64,000 nt of DNA, taken from NCBI GenBank assembly GCA_963788225.1, contig CAWBGI010000001.1, positions 124,001-188,000 of the forward strand, written 5' to 3'. The notes under the pieces are model-generated. The model worked only from the letters and a program-made list of their open reading frames with translations, did no database searches and had not been told where the DNA came from. The stretch is from Sulfotelmatobacter sp963788225 (GTDB lineage: Bacteria > Acidobacteriota > Terriglobia > Terriglobales > Acidobacteriaceae). This document shows positions 24,859 to 33,285 of this stretch, piece after piece. The number at the start of each line of letters is the position of its first letter. The stretch's first letter is position 1. Made by a program: the position numbers and the translations under genes.

Positions 24859-26097
24859 ATGAAAACCACTTCGCCCGCAAAATCCCTACTGATGTTTTCT
24901 TTGGCTGTGTTGTTGTGCGCGTCCGGTTGCGGCGGCGTCTCCAATAACTCCGCAATCGCCACTCCCGCTGCTGCCGTGTCCGACTCGGCGGGCATACCGC
25001 GCGTGAGCTTCCATAACTCCAGCAACCCGCCGACTAACCCTTATCCGCAATTCGTCGCCGTGGCGGACTTCAACGGCGATGGCAAGCTGGACATGGCCGT
25101 CCCCGTCTACAGCATATTTACATCGTACTCCGATGTGAACATATTCCTGGGCAAGGGCAACGGCACATTCGAGGCTGGCCCTGCATTTCCGCTGAGCGGG
25201 CAAAATGTGAACAATGCCGCCGTCGGAGATTTCAACGGCGATGGCAAGCCTGATCTTGCTCTCTCACTTCCTGATGCCAGCGAAGTCCAAATACTTCTCG
25301 GCAATGGCGATGGCAGCTTCACGCCGCTCGCGCCGATCTATATTCCTGAAGGCGTTTTTAAGGTCGACACGGGAGTCTTCAATAGCGAGGGCAAGACCGA
25401 CCTGGTTGTGACGGCCTATGAGCTTACGATTCTAATGGGCAACGGTGATGGAACGTTTACGGCGAAGCCGTCGATTCCGATTACCGGCGGTGCAGCCGCC
25501 ACGGTCGCGGGCGACTTCAACGGAGACGGAATCGCCGACCTTGCCATCGCCGAGAACGGGTCGGAGTTCGCACCAAGCTCGGTGACCATTCTGCTGGGCC
25601 GAGGCGACGGAAACTTTACGCAAGTGCCCTCGAGCCCTGCGACGGGTATCGAACCTTTAGCGATAGCCGCCGCGGATTTCAACGGCGATGGCATTCTTGA
25701 TCTGGCTGTAACTAACCAGAACGATGGCTATCCTTTGTTGGGATCAGTGACGATCCTGATCGGCCGGGGGAACGGAACTTTTGCCCCGATGGCGGTGAGT
25801 CCTGTGACGGGTTCAGTTCCCTATTCCGTGGAAGTGGCGGACTTCAACGGAGACGGTAAGCCCGATCTCGCCGTGGCCAATGCAGGCAGCAATACGATCA
25901 CTGTCCTGCTGGGAGCGGGCAATGGACATTTCGCGCCGCCGATCAGTCCTGCGGTCGGCACAGACCCTGTCTTCGCCGCCGTGGGAGACTTTAACGGCGA
26001 CGGCGTCCCTGACCTGGCCGCCGCCAGTAATACCACCAATTCGGTGACTGTGCTGCTTACGCAGAGGAGCACGACAGCGAGTGGCAAAGGTCCGTAG
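24859..26097 (+). CDS. VCBS/FG-GAP repeat lipoprotein (beta-propeller)
   Basis: A 412-residue lipoprotein. The signal peptide ends in a lipobox (LLCASGCGG), and about seven repeats of the FG-GAP/VCBS type follow, each with a calcium-loop motif such as VADFNGDGKLDMAV, VGDFNGDGKPDLAL, AADFNGDGILDLAV and VGDFNGDGVPDLAA. They should fold into a seven-bladed beta-propeller on the outside of the cell, used for adhesion or carbohydrate binding. ATG 24859 has GGAGGGG 3-9 bases upstream and starts the signal peptide. The gene stands alone between two direct repeats. Confidence 0.88.
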   Translation: MKTTSPAKSLLMFSLAVLLCASGCGGVSNNSAIATPAAAVSDSAGIPRVSFHNSSNPPTNPYPQFVAVADFNGDGKLDMAVPVYSIFTSYSDVNIFLGKGNGTFEAGPAFPLSGQNVNNAAVGDFNGDGKPDLALSLPDASEVQILLGNGDGSFTPLAPIYIPEGVFKVDTGVFNSEGKTDLVVTAYELTILMGNGDGTFTAKPSIPITGGAAATVAGDFNGDGIADLAIAENGSEFAPSSVTILLGRGDGNFTQVPSSPATGIEPLAIAAADFNGDGILDLAVTNQNDGYPLLGSVTILIGRGNGTFAPMAVSPVTGSVPYSVEVADFNGDGKPDLAVANAGSNTITVLLGAGNGHFAPPISPAVGTDPVFAAVGDFNGDGVPDLAAASNTTNSVTVLLTQRSTTASGKGP

Positions 26098-26100
26098 GTG

Positions 26101-26142
26101 CCGTTTAATTCCCCATTTCCCCGTGTGATGCAGATCACGCGC
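26101..26142 (+). repeat. direct repeat DR2 with CRP/FNR-like palindrome
   Basis: CCGTTTAATTCCCCATTTC then CCCGTGTGATGCAGATCACG and CGC starts three bases after the lipoprotein stop and matches DR1 at 24612. In this copy TGTGA-TGCAGA-TCACG (26124-26139) is almost a perfect CRP/FNR-family site. In DR1 the right half is TGACG, so the palindrome is weaker there. It lies about 110 bases upstream of the iron permease gene. Confidence 0.7.
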
Positions 26143-26194
26143 ATTTGTGACCCATCGGATTGACGCCCCCGCCGCCTGCGGCATATCCTTAAAG

Positions 26195-26217
26195 TTGAAA
26201 TTGAAATTCATTTTCAA
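26195..26217 (+). promoter_or_regulatory. Fur-box-like palindrome upstream of iron-uptake operon
   Basis: TTGAAATTGAAATTCATTTTCAA is a nearly symmetric A/T-rich palindrome. It is followed by more of the same pattern (GATCATTTTCAC) and lies 31 bases before the FTR1 start. The GAAAnnGAnnTTC-type symmetry and the iron-permease context point to a Fur-family operator, by analogy only. Confidence 0.6.
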
Positions 26218-26248
26218 GATCATTTTCACGAAACCAGGTCACTCATAA

Positions 26249-27499
26249 ATGCTCCAGGCATTCATCATTACGCTGCGCGAGGGGGTCGAGGCCGCCCTGA
26301 TCGTCGGCATCACGCTGGCTTATCTGGCAAAGATCGGCCGGACCGATCTGCGCAAGACCGTCTATGCGGCCCTGGCTGCGGCCTTCGTAGGCAGCATTGG
26401 AATCGCGATAGTAATTTCCCGGCTGAACTGGAACGAAGACGTCTTCGAAGGCTGGATCATGCTGGTCGCCGCTTTCTTCGTCATCACCATGGTTATTTTC
26501 ATGATGAAGACGGGGCGCAAGCTAAAGGGACAAATCGAGGGCAAAGTCGGCCTGCTGGCTGGCAACGACGCGTGGATCGGCCTGTTCTTCTTTGTGTTCC
26601 TGATGGTGCTGCGCGAGGGCGCGGAGACCGTGCTGATTCTTTCCGCCGTCTCGCTGAACTCAACTGAGTTGATGAGCTTTCTGGGTACGCTGTTGGGCGT
26701 GCTGGCGGCCATTGCTTTCGGCGTGATGTTCGTAAAGGGCAGCGTGCGGATTAACCTGCAGAAATTCTTCCGGGTTACGACGGCCATCCTGTTTCTGGTG
26801 GCACTGCAGTTGGTTGTCGCCGGCATGCATGAACTCTCGGAAAGCGGAGTGATTCCTTCTTCCAAGAGCGAAATGGCGATCATCGGACCAATTGTGCGTA
26901 ACGATCTTTTCTTTTTCGTCACGATTTTCGCCCTGGCCGCGCTCATGGTGTTGTTCGACGCCAAGCGGCGCGAGCGCGTGTTGGAGTCGTCCTCGGCAGC
27001 CGAGCGCCGCAAGGCGGCCTGGACGGCTCGCAAAGAGCGCCTGTGGATGGCCTCGGTCTATGGCTTCTCGTTCGTCTTCATCGCGCTGGTGACGGCTGAG
27101 TTTATCTACACCAAGAGCGTCAGCGCGCTGTCGCCCGCCACCGACGTTGCTTTCATAAATGGTCAACTGAAGATCCCGCTGGCCCAGGTTTCTGATGGCG
27201 ACCTGCACCGCTTCCAGGCGCAGGAGAACGGTGTTGCAATTCGCTTCTGGCTCTATCAAAAGCCGGATGGAAAGATCGCCACAGTTTTTGATGCCTGCGA
27301 AATCTGCGGCGCGGTCGGCTTCTACAAGTCAGGCAGCGGAGTGGTCTGCAAAAACTGCGCCGCGCCGATCAATCCCCAGTCGGTGGGCGCGGCGGGCGGC
27401 TGCAACCCGATTCCGCTGAAGGCCACGCAGACCGCCGACTCCGTGATTATTCAGGAGGCGGACATCGCGGCCGGCACCCGCGTGTTCGAAAAACAGTAA
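26249..27499 (+). CDS. FTR1-family iron permease fused to FtrD-like DUF2318 domain
   Basis: A 416-residue membrane protein. The first 290 residues are an FTR1/EfeU-type permease of about seven helices with both iron-binding motifs, REGVE (10-14) and REGAE (122-126). The last 120 residues are a DUF2318 domain with two Cys pairs (DACEICGAVGFY, about 350-353; VVCKNCAAPIN, about 367-370) and a further GGC. In FtrABCD- and P19-type iron systems these are two separate proteins, the permease and the electron-supplying FtrD; here they are one chain. It heads an operon with ABC permease and ATPase genes, with a 3-base gap to the next. Confidence 0.9.
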   Translation: MLQAFIITLREGVEAALIVGITLAYLAKIGRTDLRKTVYAALAAAFVGSIGIAIVISRLNWNEDVFEGWIMLVAAFFVITMVIFMMKTGRKLKGQIEGKVGLLAGNDAWIGLFFFVFLMVLREGAETVLILSAVSLNSTELMSFLGTLLGVLAAIAFGVMFVKGSVRINLQKFFRVTTAILFLVALQLVVAGMHELSESGVIPSSKSEMAIIGPIVRNDLFFFVTIFALAALMVLFDAKRRERVLESSSAAERRKAAWTARKERLWMASVYGFSFVFIALVTAEFIYTKSVSALSPATDVAFINGQLKIPLAQVSDGDLHRFQAQENGVAIRFWLYQKPDGKIATVFDACEICGAVGFYKSGSGVVCKNCAAPINPQSVGAAGGCNPIPLKATQTADSVIIQEADIAAGTRVFEKQ

Positions 27500-27502
27500 G
27501 CG

Positions 27503-28768
27503 ATGTTCGTCCGCCTCGTCTACGAATCCTTCCGCCGCCAGAAGCGGCGTAAATTGCTGGCCGGCGCGGCCATCACCTTGGGCGTTACTGTGGCCACGGC
27601 AATGATTGCGGTCGCCACCGACATCGGCGACAAGATCAACCGCGAGCTGCGCACCATCGGCGCGAACATTCTTGTGACTCCACAGGAAGACACGCTCGAC
27701 GTGGAAATTGGCGGCGTGAATCTGAAGCCGCCCAGCGACGGCGCTTTCCTGAACGAAGCGGACCTGCCCAAGATCAAGGGAACTTTCTGGCATAACAACA
27801 TCACCGGCTTTGCGCCCATGCTGCCAGTGAACGTTACCCTGCAAGGCGACGGCAAAACAGAAAACCTCACGTTGCTCGGCACTTATTTCGCCAAGCACAT
27901 TTCTTTTGGCAAAGAAGAGTTCAACACGGGCGTGCGATCGATTTACTCCTGGTGGACGGTTTCGGGAACGTGGCCGGATGACAGCTCTCGCGACATTTTG
28001 CTTGGAGAACGGCTAGCTGCGCGGCTTTCGGCGAAGGCGGGCGACGAACTTGCACTCGGGGGACGCCACCTGCATGTCAGCGGAATTCTTTCCACCGGCG
28101 GGACCGAAGACGATCAGATCGTCGCGCCGATCGCCGTGGCGCAAGAAATTCTCGGCAAGCCGGGCGCGGTTCGCCGCGTCTACCTCAGCGCCCTCACCAA
28201 GCCCGAGGATGCGCTGGGCCGCCGCGACCCCAAGAGCATGTCCGGACCAATTTATGACCGCTGGTACTGTTCGCCCTATCCGCAGTCGATTGCTTACCAG
28301 TTGCAGGAGGCGATTCCCCACTCCCACGCGGAGCAGATTCGCCAGGTCGCGCAGAATGAAGGCGCGGTGCTCACCCGCATCGAGGGCTTGATCTTTCTGG
28401 TAACGCTGGCCGCGCTGTTTGCTTCGGCGCTGGCGGTGTCGGCCGCCATGGCTACGGCGATCTTCGAACGCCGCGCCGAAGTTGGTCTGATGAAGGCTCT
28501 GGGAGCGGGAAGGTTCGCCGTCGCGTCCATTTTCTTTGCCGAGGCTACGCTGCTCGCGTTAATCGGAGGGTTCGTGGGCTTCGCGGCCGGCGGCTTGCTG
28601 GCGCGGCAGATCGGGCGCTCAATCTTCAATTCCGAGATTGCCATTCCACCCGTGCTTTTCACGGTGATCCTAGCGATCGCGGTGCTCGTCACATTTGCCG
28701 GGAGCGCGGCCGCGATTCGAAATGCGGTGCGGCTTGATCCCGTCTTCGCCCTGCGAGGTCAACTGTGA
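27503..28768 (+). CDS. FtsX/MacB-like ABC permease, iron-uptake operon
   Basis: A 421-residue permease with one N-terminal helix (LAGAAITLGVTVATAMIAVAT) and a large periplasmic MacB-type domain (about residues 40-290). Three C-terminal helices include the FtsX motif RRAEVGLMKALGAGRFAVASIFFAEATLLALIGG, split between helix and coupling region. It matches the two ABC permeases that accompany FTR1/DUF2318 genes in Campylobacter-type P19 loci. It overlaps the second permease by four bases (GTGA), implying a heterodimer. Confidence 0.85.
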   Translation: MFVRLVYESFRRQKRRKLLAGAAITLGVTVATAMIAVATDIGDKINRELRTIGANILVTPQEDTLDVEIGGVNLKPPSDGAFLNEADLPKIKGTFWHNNITGFAPMLPVNVTLQGDGKTENLTLLGTYFAKHISFGKEEFNTGVRSIYSWWTVSGTWPDDSSRDILLGERLAARLSAKAGDELALGGRHLHVSGILSTGGTEDDQIVAPIAVAQEILGKPGAVRRVYLSALTKPEDALGRRDPKSMSGPIYDRWYCSPYPQSIAYQLQEAIPHSHAEQIRQVAQNEGAVLTRIEGLIFLVTLAALFASALAVSAAMATAIFERRAEVGLMKALGAGRFAVASIFFAEATLLALIGGFVGFAAGGLLARQIGRSIFNSEIAIPPVLFTVILAIAVLVTFAGSAAAIRNAVRLDPVFALRGQL

Positions 28769-29907
28769 ATACCAGCTCACATGTAGTTGCCAGCCGCGCG
28801 CAGAGTCCGCATACGTCGATGTTTCTGCGCATGCTGGTGCGCGCCGCCATCCTTCGCCGGGGACGTGCGGCCGCCGCGCTATTCGCCATGGTGGTCGCGG
28901 CTGCGGTGGCCACGGCCATGCTGAATCTCTACGTCAACGTGCAGGCCAAGCTACGGCGCGAGTTCCGCAACTACGGCGCGAATATCATCCTCGTCGGCAA
29001 AGACGGCGCTTCCCTTCCTGCCGACGCTCTTTCGCGCGCGGAATCTGGCCTCGCCGGCCGCGGCATCGTCGCCCCTTTCGCGCTGGTAGTCGCGCGGACG
29101 AGCGACGGTCAGCCAGTGGTTGTGGCCGGCGCAGATTTCGATCGCGTCAAGCAACTCGACCGCTGGTGGTCGGTAAGCAACTGGCCTTCAGCGCCGCAGC
29201 AAGCGCTCATCGGTGTGCGCGCCTTATCTGTGGTCTCGCCGAAGAATCAGCCCTTCGATCTGAGTTTTCAGGGACGCACGATTCGCGTCGCGCCCGGAGG
29301 AACGGTGCGGACGGGCGCAGCCGAAGACAGCCGCGTGTACCTTGCACTGCCAGATTTCGTTGCCTGGACCGGAGTTCAGCCTTCCACCATCGAAGTCGCC
29401 GCCACCGGGTCGCCAGAGGAAATCACCGCCATCATGCACCAGCTTGAACAAGCGATCCCGGCCGCCGACGTTCGCCCGGTGCGGCAGATTATGGAAGGCG
29501 AGGCCCGCGTGCTGGGCAAGACGCGCGCCACGCTGCTGGCCGCCGCCGCGCTCATCATCCTGACCGCTGCGCTGTGCGTGCTCTCCACGCTCATGGGATG
29601 GGTCTTCGACCGCCGCCGTGACTTTGCCATCATGAAAGCGCTTGGCGCTTCCGACCGGTTGCTGAATGGATTCTTCGCCGCCGAAGCAGCAGCCTTGGGT
29701 GCGACCGGCGCCGCGATTGGCTTTCTTCTGGGCATCGGCATCGCTGCTTGGATTGGCCGGGTTAACTTCCATGCTCCCGTGGTTCCGCGTTTCAGCGTCC
29801 TGCCCTTTGTTCTGGCTGGTAGCATGGTGGTAACGCTGCTTTCGGCGATTCTTCCGATTTCTCTGCTACGCCGGGTGCAGCCCGCGGTCATCCTGAGGGG
29901 AGAGTGA
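28765..29907 (+). CDS. second FtsX/MacB-like ABC permease, iron-uptake operon
   Basis: A 380-residue paralogue of the preceding permease with the same layout: N-terminal helix (AAAALFAMVVAAAVATAMLNLY), periplasmic domain, and three C-terminal helices with DFAIMKALGASDRLLNGFFAAEAAALGATG. The shared motifs R-R-E-F-R-N-Y-G-A-N-I and N-R-E-L-R-T-I-G-A-N-I show that the two arose by duplication. The start is GTG 28765, overlapping the upstream stop. The ATPase gene follows one base after its stop. Confidence 0.85.
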   Translation: MNTSSHVVASRAQSPHTSMFLRMLVRAAILRRGRAAAALFAMVVAAAVATAMLNLYVNVQAKLRREFRNYGANIILVGKDGASLPADALSRAESGLAGRGIVAPFALVVARTSDGQPVVVAGADFDRVKQLDRWWSVSNWPSAPQQALIGVRALSVVSPKNQPFDLSFQGRTIRVAPGGTVRTGAAEDSRVYLALPDFVAWTGVQPSTIEVAATGSPEEITAIMHQLEQAIPAADVRPVRQIMEGEARVLGKTRATLLAAAALIILTAALCVLSTLMGWVFDRRRDFAIMKALGASDRLLNGFFAAEAAALGATGAAIGFLLGIGIAAWIGRVNFHAPVVPRFSVLPFVLAGSMVVTLLSAILPISLLRRVQPAVILRGE

Positions 29908-29908
29908 G

Positions 29909-31180
29909 ATGATTCAGATCAAGAACGTGACCAAGCTCTACCCCGCGAAAGCCGCGGGGAACGAGAGCGCGAACGGAAGCGGCAGTGGCGCGGGTAAAGA
30001 CAACGGGGCCATCCACGCGCTCGACCACATCTCTCTGCACGTGGCTCAGGGAGAATGGCTTTCCATCATGGGACCTTCCGGATCGGGAAAATCGACGCTG
30101 GTAAATTTGATCGGCTGCCTGGACCGTCCAACGTCCGGTGAAATCTGGCTCGACGGACAGAACGTTGCGGGCATTCCTGCCGCCGAGTTGAACCGCGTTC
30201 GCGCTGAAAAAATCGGATTCATCTTCCAGCAGTTTCACCTCATTCCGTTTCTTACCGCGGTCGAGAATGTCATGCTTGCGCAGTACTTCCACAGCATGAC
30301 CGATGAAAAGGAGGCGATTGACGCTCTCACCCGCGTAGGTCTGGGCGACCGCGCACACCACCTGCCATCGCAGCTTTCCGGAGGCGAACAGCAGCGCGTC
30401 TGCATCGCAAGGGCATTGATCAATGATCCGAAGATCATCTTGGCAGATGAACCCACCGGCAATCTCGACGGACAAAACGAAGAGATCGTCCTGCGCCTGC
30501 TGCGCGAATTTCATCAGCAGGGACGGACGATTGTAATGGTTACTCACGATCCGGTCGTGGCTCGCCTCGCCGACCGGCGCATCGAATTCCACCACGGCAA
30601 GATCGAGTCGCAGGAAGTGTTTGCCATGGCCGACGAAGAACAATTCGACGAGGTGCTCGAAGAACTCTGGGTATTGGCTGAGCATGGCGAGATTGCCGAA
30701 GTCGAGCGCATGGAAGTCCACGGCGCGCTGCCGGTCAGCCTGGCAATCGAGAAGATGATCCAGATGGATCTGGTAACCTCCGCTCCCCACCCACCTCATG
30801 CCCACGATCACAAGCCATTCGCCAATCCTTGTCACGATGCGCTCAAGCCCGTGGCTGCGTCGCTTGGGGACGGCACGCTGATCGTGGAACTCACGTCGCG
30901 CGGACGCGAGCGCGCCGGCAGCATCATCCGCCGTCACCGCCTGGCCGAGCGCCTCTTCACCGACAGCCTGGCCATGGACAGCGAATCCGAGATCGAGCAG
31001 CAGGCCTGCAAGTTCGAGCACATCCTCTCGCCCGAAGCCACGGACAAGATCTGTACTTTCCTCGGCCACCCGCGCACCTGCCCGCATGGGGCGCCGATTC
31101 CTCCGGGGGCGTGCTGCGGAAGAAGCTCTGAGTTTGCCGGGACCACGGTCTCGAGTTCGGCCGCTCGAAAGCACTCGTAG
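29909..31180 (+). CDS. ABC transporter ATPase fused to DtxR/IdeR-type iron-sensor module
   Basis: A 423-residue protein. Residues 1-235 are a complete LolD/MacB-type ATPase: Walker A GPSGSGKST (55-63), Q-loop FIFQQFHLIPF, signature LSGGEQQR (about 157-164), Walker B ILADEPTGNLDG, and the switch His in MVTHDP. A second module follows at about 245-400. It comprises a degenerate winged-helix-like stretch (EVLEELWVLAEHGEIAEVER) and then the DtxR metal-binding/dimerisation signature RRHRLAERLF...QQACKFEHILSPEATDKI...HPRTCPHGAPIP. Probable iron ligands H, E, C, E and H of DtxR site 1/2 are mostly retained; DtxR His98 is replaced by Glu. The fusion suggests that iron gates the transporter directly. 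GGGGAGAG precedes ATG 29909. Confidence 0.85.
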   Translation: MIQIKNVTKLYPAKAAGNESANGSGSGAGKDNGAIHALDHISLHVAQGEWLSIMGPSGSGKSTLVNLIGCLDRPTSGEIWLDGQNVAGIPAAELNRVRAEKIGFIFQQFHLIPFLTAVENVMLAQYFHSMTDEKEAIDALTRVGLGDRAHHLPSQLSGGEQQRVCIARALINDPKIILADEPTGNLDGQNEEIVLRLLREFHQQGRTIVMVTHDPVVARLADRRIEFHHGKIESQEVFAMADEEQFDEVLEELWVLAEHGEIAEVERMEVHGALPVSLAIEKMIQMDLVTSAPHPPHAHDHKPFANPCHDALKPVAASLGDGTLIVELTSRGRERAGSIIRRHRLAERLFTDSLAMDSESEIEQQACKFEHILSPEATDKICTFLGHPRTCPHGAPIPPGACCGRSSEFAGTTVSSSAARKHS

Positions 31181-31266
31181 CCTCCTCAGGGGAACAACTC
31201 TGGTCATTTCTGACTTTCGGTCCCAGCCATCGCTCACTGCTATGATCGGGATACACTCTCAGCAAC

Positions 31267-32091
31267 ATGACTAGTCGGCGTCCCACCATCGGCGTATTTG
31301 ATTCCGGCTTCGGCGGCCTCACCGTTCTTAAAGCTTTACTTGAAGTCATCCCTGACGCCGATTACCTCTACTTTGGCGACACGGCCCGCCTTCCGTACGG
31401 CTCCAAATCGGTTGAAACTGTGGCGCGGTATGCCGTAGAGGCTGCGCACTTCCTCGAGGCTCAGGGAGCCGAGTTGCTGGTCATCGCCTGCAACTCTGCA
31501 ACCGCACTCGCCCTGGACCGCATTACTTCGGCAGCGCACGTGCCGGTCGTGGGCGTGGTAGAGCCCGGGGCCGGGGCAGCCGCTTCCGTCAGCAAGAATA
31601 AGAAAGTCGTTGTCATCGGGACCGAGGCCACAGTCAGCAGCCACGCCTACCTGAAAGCTCTTGCGGCTCGCGGCCTCGATGCGTATGAGAAGGCTTGCCC
31701 GCTGCTGGTCCCTCTGGTCGAGGAAGGATGGGTAGAGCACCCGGTCACCGAACAGGTCGCGGGCATCTATCTTGGTGAGGCTTTTGCCGATGGCTTTCAG
31801 GACGCCGATGTTCTGGTGCTCGGTTGTACCCACTATCCGCTGCTCAAGCCCCTTCTGCGCCGCACGGCGCCGCCGCATGTCAGCATCGTGGACTCCGCCG
31901 AATCTACTGCCCATGCAGTCGCTGCCCACCTGCAGACGCTCTTGCCACCACCCTCTGCCCGCGAGGAACGACGCACTCAGCCGCGCCTCAAGTTCTTTGC
32001 CACCGACTCAGTCGAGAAATTCCGGCGCCTGGGCGAGCGCTTTCTCGGACATCCCATCGCAGATGTACACCACGTGGACCTGAAAGAATAG
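31267..32091 (+). CDS. murI: glutamate racemase
   Basis: MurI interconverts L- and D-glutamate for peptidoglycan synthesis. The 274-residue enzyme has the two catalytic Cys residues, Cys75 (VIACNSATA) and about Cys188 (LGCTHYPLL), and the substrate motifs FDSGFGGLTVL (residues 11-21) and FGDTARLPYGSKS. It is transcribed separately from the iron operon. TATGAT near 31241 could be its -10 box. Other peptidoglycan genes (mpl, ldcA, dapF) lie near the window's right end, not here. Confidence 0.95.
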   Translation: MTSRRPTIGVFDSGFGGLTVLKALLEVIPDADYLYFGDTARLPYGSKSVETVARYAVEAAHFLEAQGAELLVIACNSATALALDRITSAAHVPVVGVVEPGAGAAASVSKNKKVVVIGTEATVSSHAYLKALAARGLDAYEKACPLLVPLVEEGWVEHPVTEQVAGIYLGEAFADGFQDADVLVLGCTHYPLLKPLLRRTAPPHVSIVDSAESTAHAVAAHLQTLLPPPSAREERRTQPRLKFFATDSVEKFRRLGERFLGHPIADVHHVDLKE

Positions 32092-32104
32092 AGAACCAAT
32101 GTTG

Positions 32105-32126
32105 GGACAGCCGCCCTCGGCTGTCC
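32105..32126. terminator. 9-bp hairpin after murI
   Basis: GGACAGCCG-CCCT-CGGCTGTCC, a perfect 9-bp stem 13 bases after the murI stop. No T-run follows, so it may be a palindromic repeat that also marks the transcript end. Its core, GGACAG/CTGTCC, echoes the hairpin at 8077-8096. The rest of the gap to 32289 shows nothing recognisable. Confidence 0.5.
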
Positions 32127-32289
32127 GACGAGCGCAACTCGGCAGTGACGCCAGGGAAGATAATGTGCGCGCGATTGAACTGTATATGAGAGGCTTGGGT
32201 TCAGCCGCCGGGTGCTCATGCACTTTGCAGTACTGCGCAGGGAGTAGAGTTCCTAGGGCACCGGGTACTCGGTCCTGACAACTGGCGTC

Positions 32290-33285
32290 TCAGTACAGGT
32301 GGAAGTCAACTTCCACAGCAATTTCGACTGCCACGTCGTGCCCGTCTTTCTTGCCCGGCTCGAATTTCCAGTTCTTGACTGACTCGATGGCCTTTTCGTC
32401 CAGGCCCATGCCGAGGGCATTAATCACGCGGATCGCGGTGGGCCGGCCGTTCGCATCGACGATCAGGCCGAGGACGCAAGTACCCTGATATTTCGCTTTA
32501 CGGGCTTCTTCAGAAAACTCAGGATCAGTCTGATAAATCACGCGGGGAGGGGTCACTCCCTTGCCGATACGGAAAACGCCGCCGCCAATGCCTCCGCCCT
32601 CGCCCGGTCCCACACCCGGCCCGGTGCCAGACCCGACGCCGCCGCCGGAGCCGGAGCCAATCCCGCTGCCCGATCCCGTGCCGTTGGAGGGAATCACCGC
32701 CGAAGATTTGGGGTCGCCGAGACTCGGCATGTTAATCTGCGCCATCTTAATATCCGGCGGCACAACTACCGTAGGCTCAACCGCCAGCTTGGGGTTCTCG
32801 TTCCGAATCACCGCCGCCGGCGGCGTAATCTGCTGCATTGAAAACTTTGGCAAACGTCCCTTCGAGGCCTGCAGCACGTCGCGATCGCCGCCGCCGCCGC
32901 CGCCACCAGCCTGAGTTTTGCCGGGCTTCAACGCGTAATCACCAGGATCAAGCAACGAAACAACAGTCTGCGGTTTGGCCTCGACCTTGGTCACGATCCG
33001 CCTTCCGAGAATCGTTCCCCCGATGATCAACCCAAGCACAATCACATGGGCTACTGTCGAGCCCAGCGCGCCATTCTTCTTATAATTGTAGAAGCCCCAA
33101 ATATCCCTGACTGGGATCGGCTTCGATTCCAGCTTGAGCGGGGGAAGCTTCTTGGGAAAGAAGAATTCATCCAGGTTGCGGGAAAGCGACTTCCACAGCG
33201 GCTCAAACGTGTCGGGAGCCAACAGAAGATGAAGTTCCGGCTCCGTGCCGGAATTGCCATTGGGATTGACTTCGGATGATGCCAT
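32290..33285 (-). CDS. TonB-family energy-transducing protein
   Basis: A 331-residue inner-membrane protein. The N-terminal cytoplasmic part (about 75 residues) is followed by one membrane helix (STVAHVIVLGLIIGGTILG). A Gly/Pro/Ser-rich periplasmic spacer comes next, with GSGSGIGSGSGGGVGSGTG, and then a C-terminal TonB domain (about 245-331). Typical motifs are VIYQTDPEFSEEARKAKYQG, VDANGRPTAIRVINALG and AIESVKNWKFEPGKKDG. The unusually long cytoplasmic N-terminus (FFFPKKLPPLKLESKPIPVRD) is a feature of acidobacterial TonB-like proteins. Start ATG 33285 has GGGGAA 4-9 bases upstream. Confidence 0.88.
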   Translation of the reverse strand: MASSEVNPNGNSGTEPELHLLLAPDTFEPLWKSLSRNLDEFFFPKKLPPLKLESKPIPVRDIWGFYNYKKNGALGSTVAHVIVLGLIIGGTILGRRIVTKVEAKPQTVVSLLDPGDYALKPGKTQAGGGGGGGDRDVLQASKGRLPKFSMQQITPPAAVIRNENPKLAVEPTVVVPPDIKMAQINMPSLGDPKSSAVIPSNGTGSGSGIGSGSGGGVGSGTGPGVGPGEGGGIGGGVFRIGKGVTPPRVIYQTDPEFSEEARKAKYQGTCVLGLIVDANGRPTAIRVINALGMGLDEKAIESVKNWKFEPGKKDGHDVAVEIAVEVDFHLY

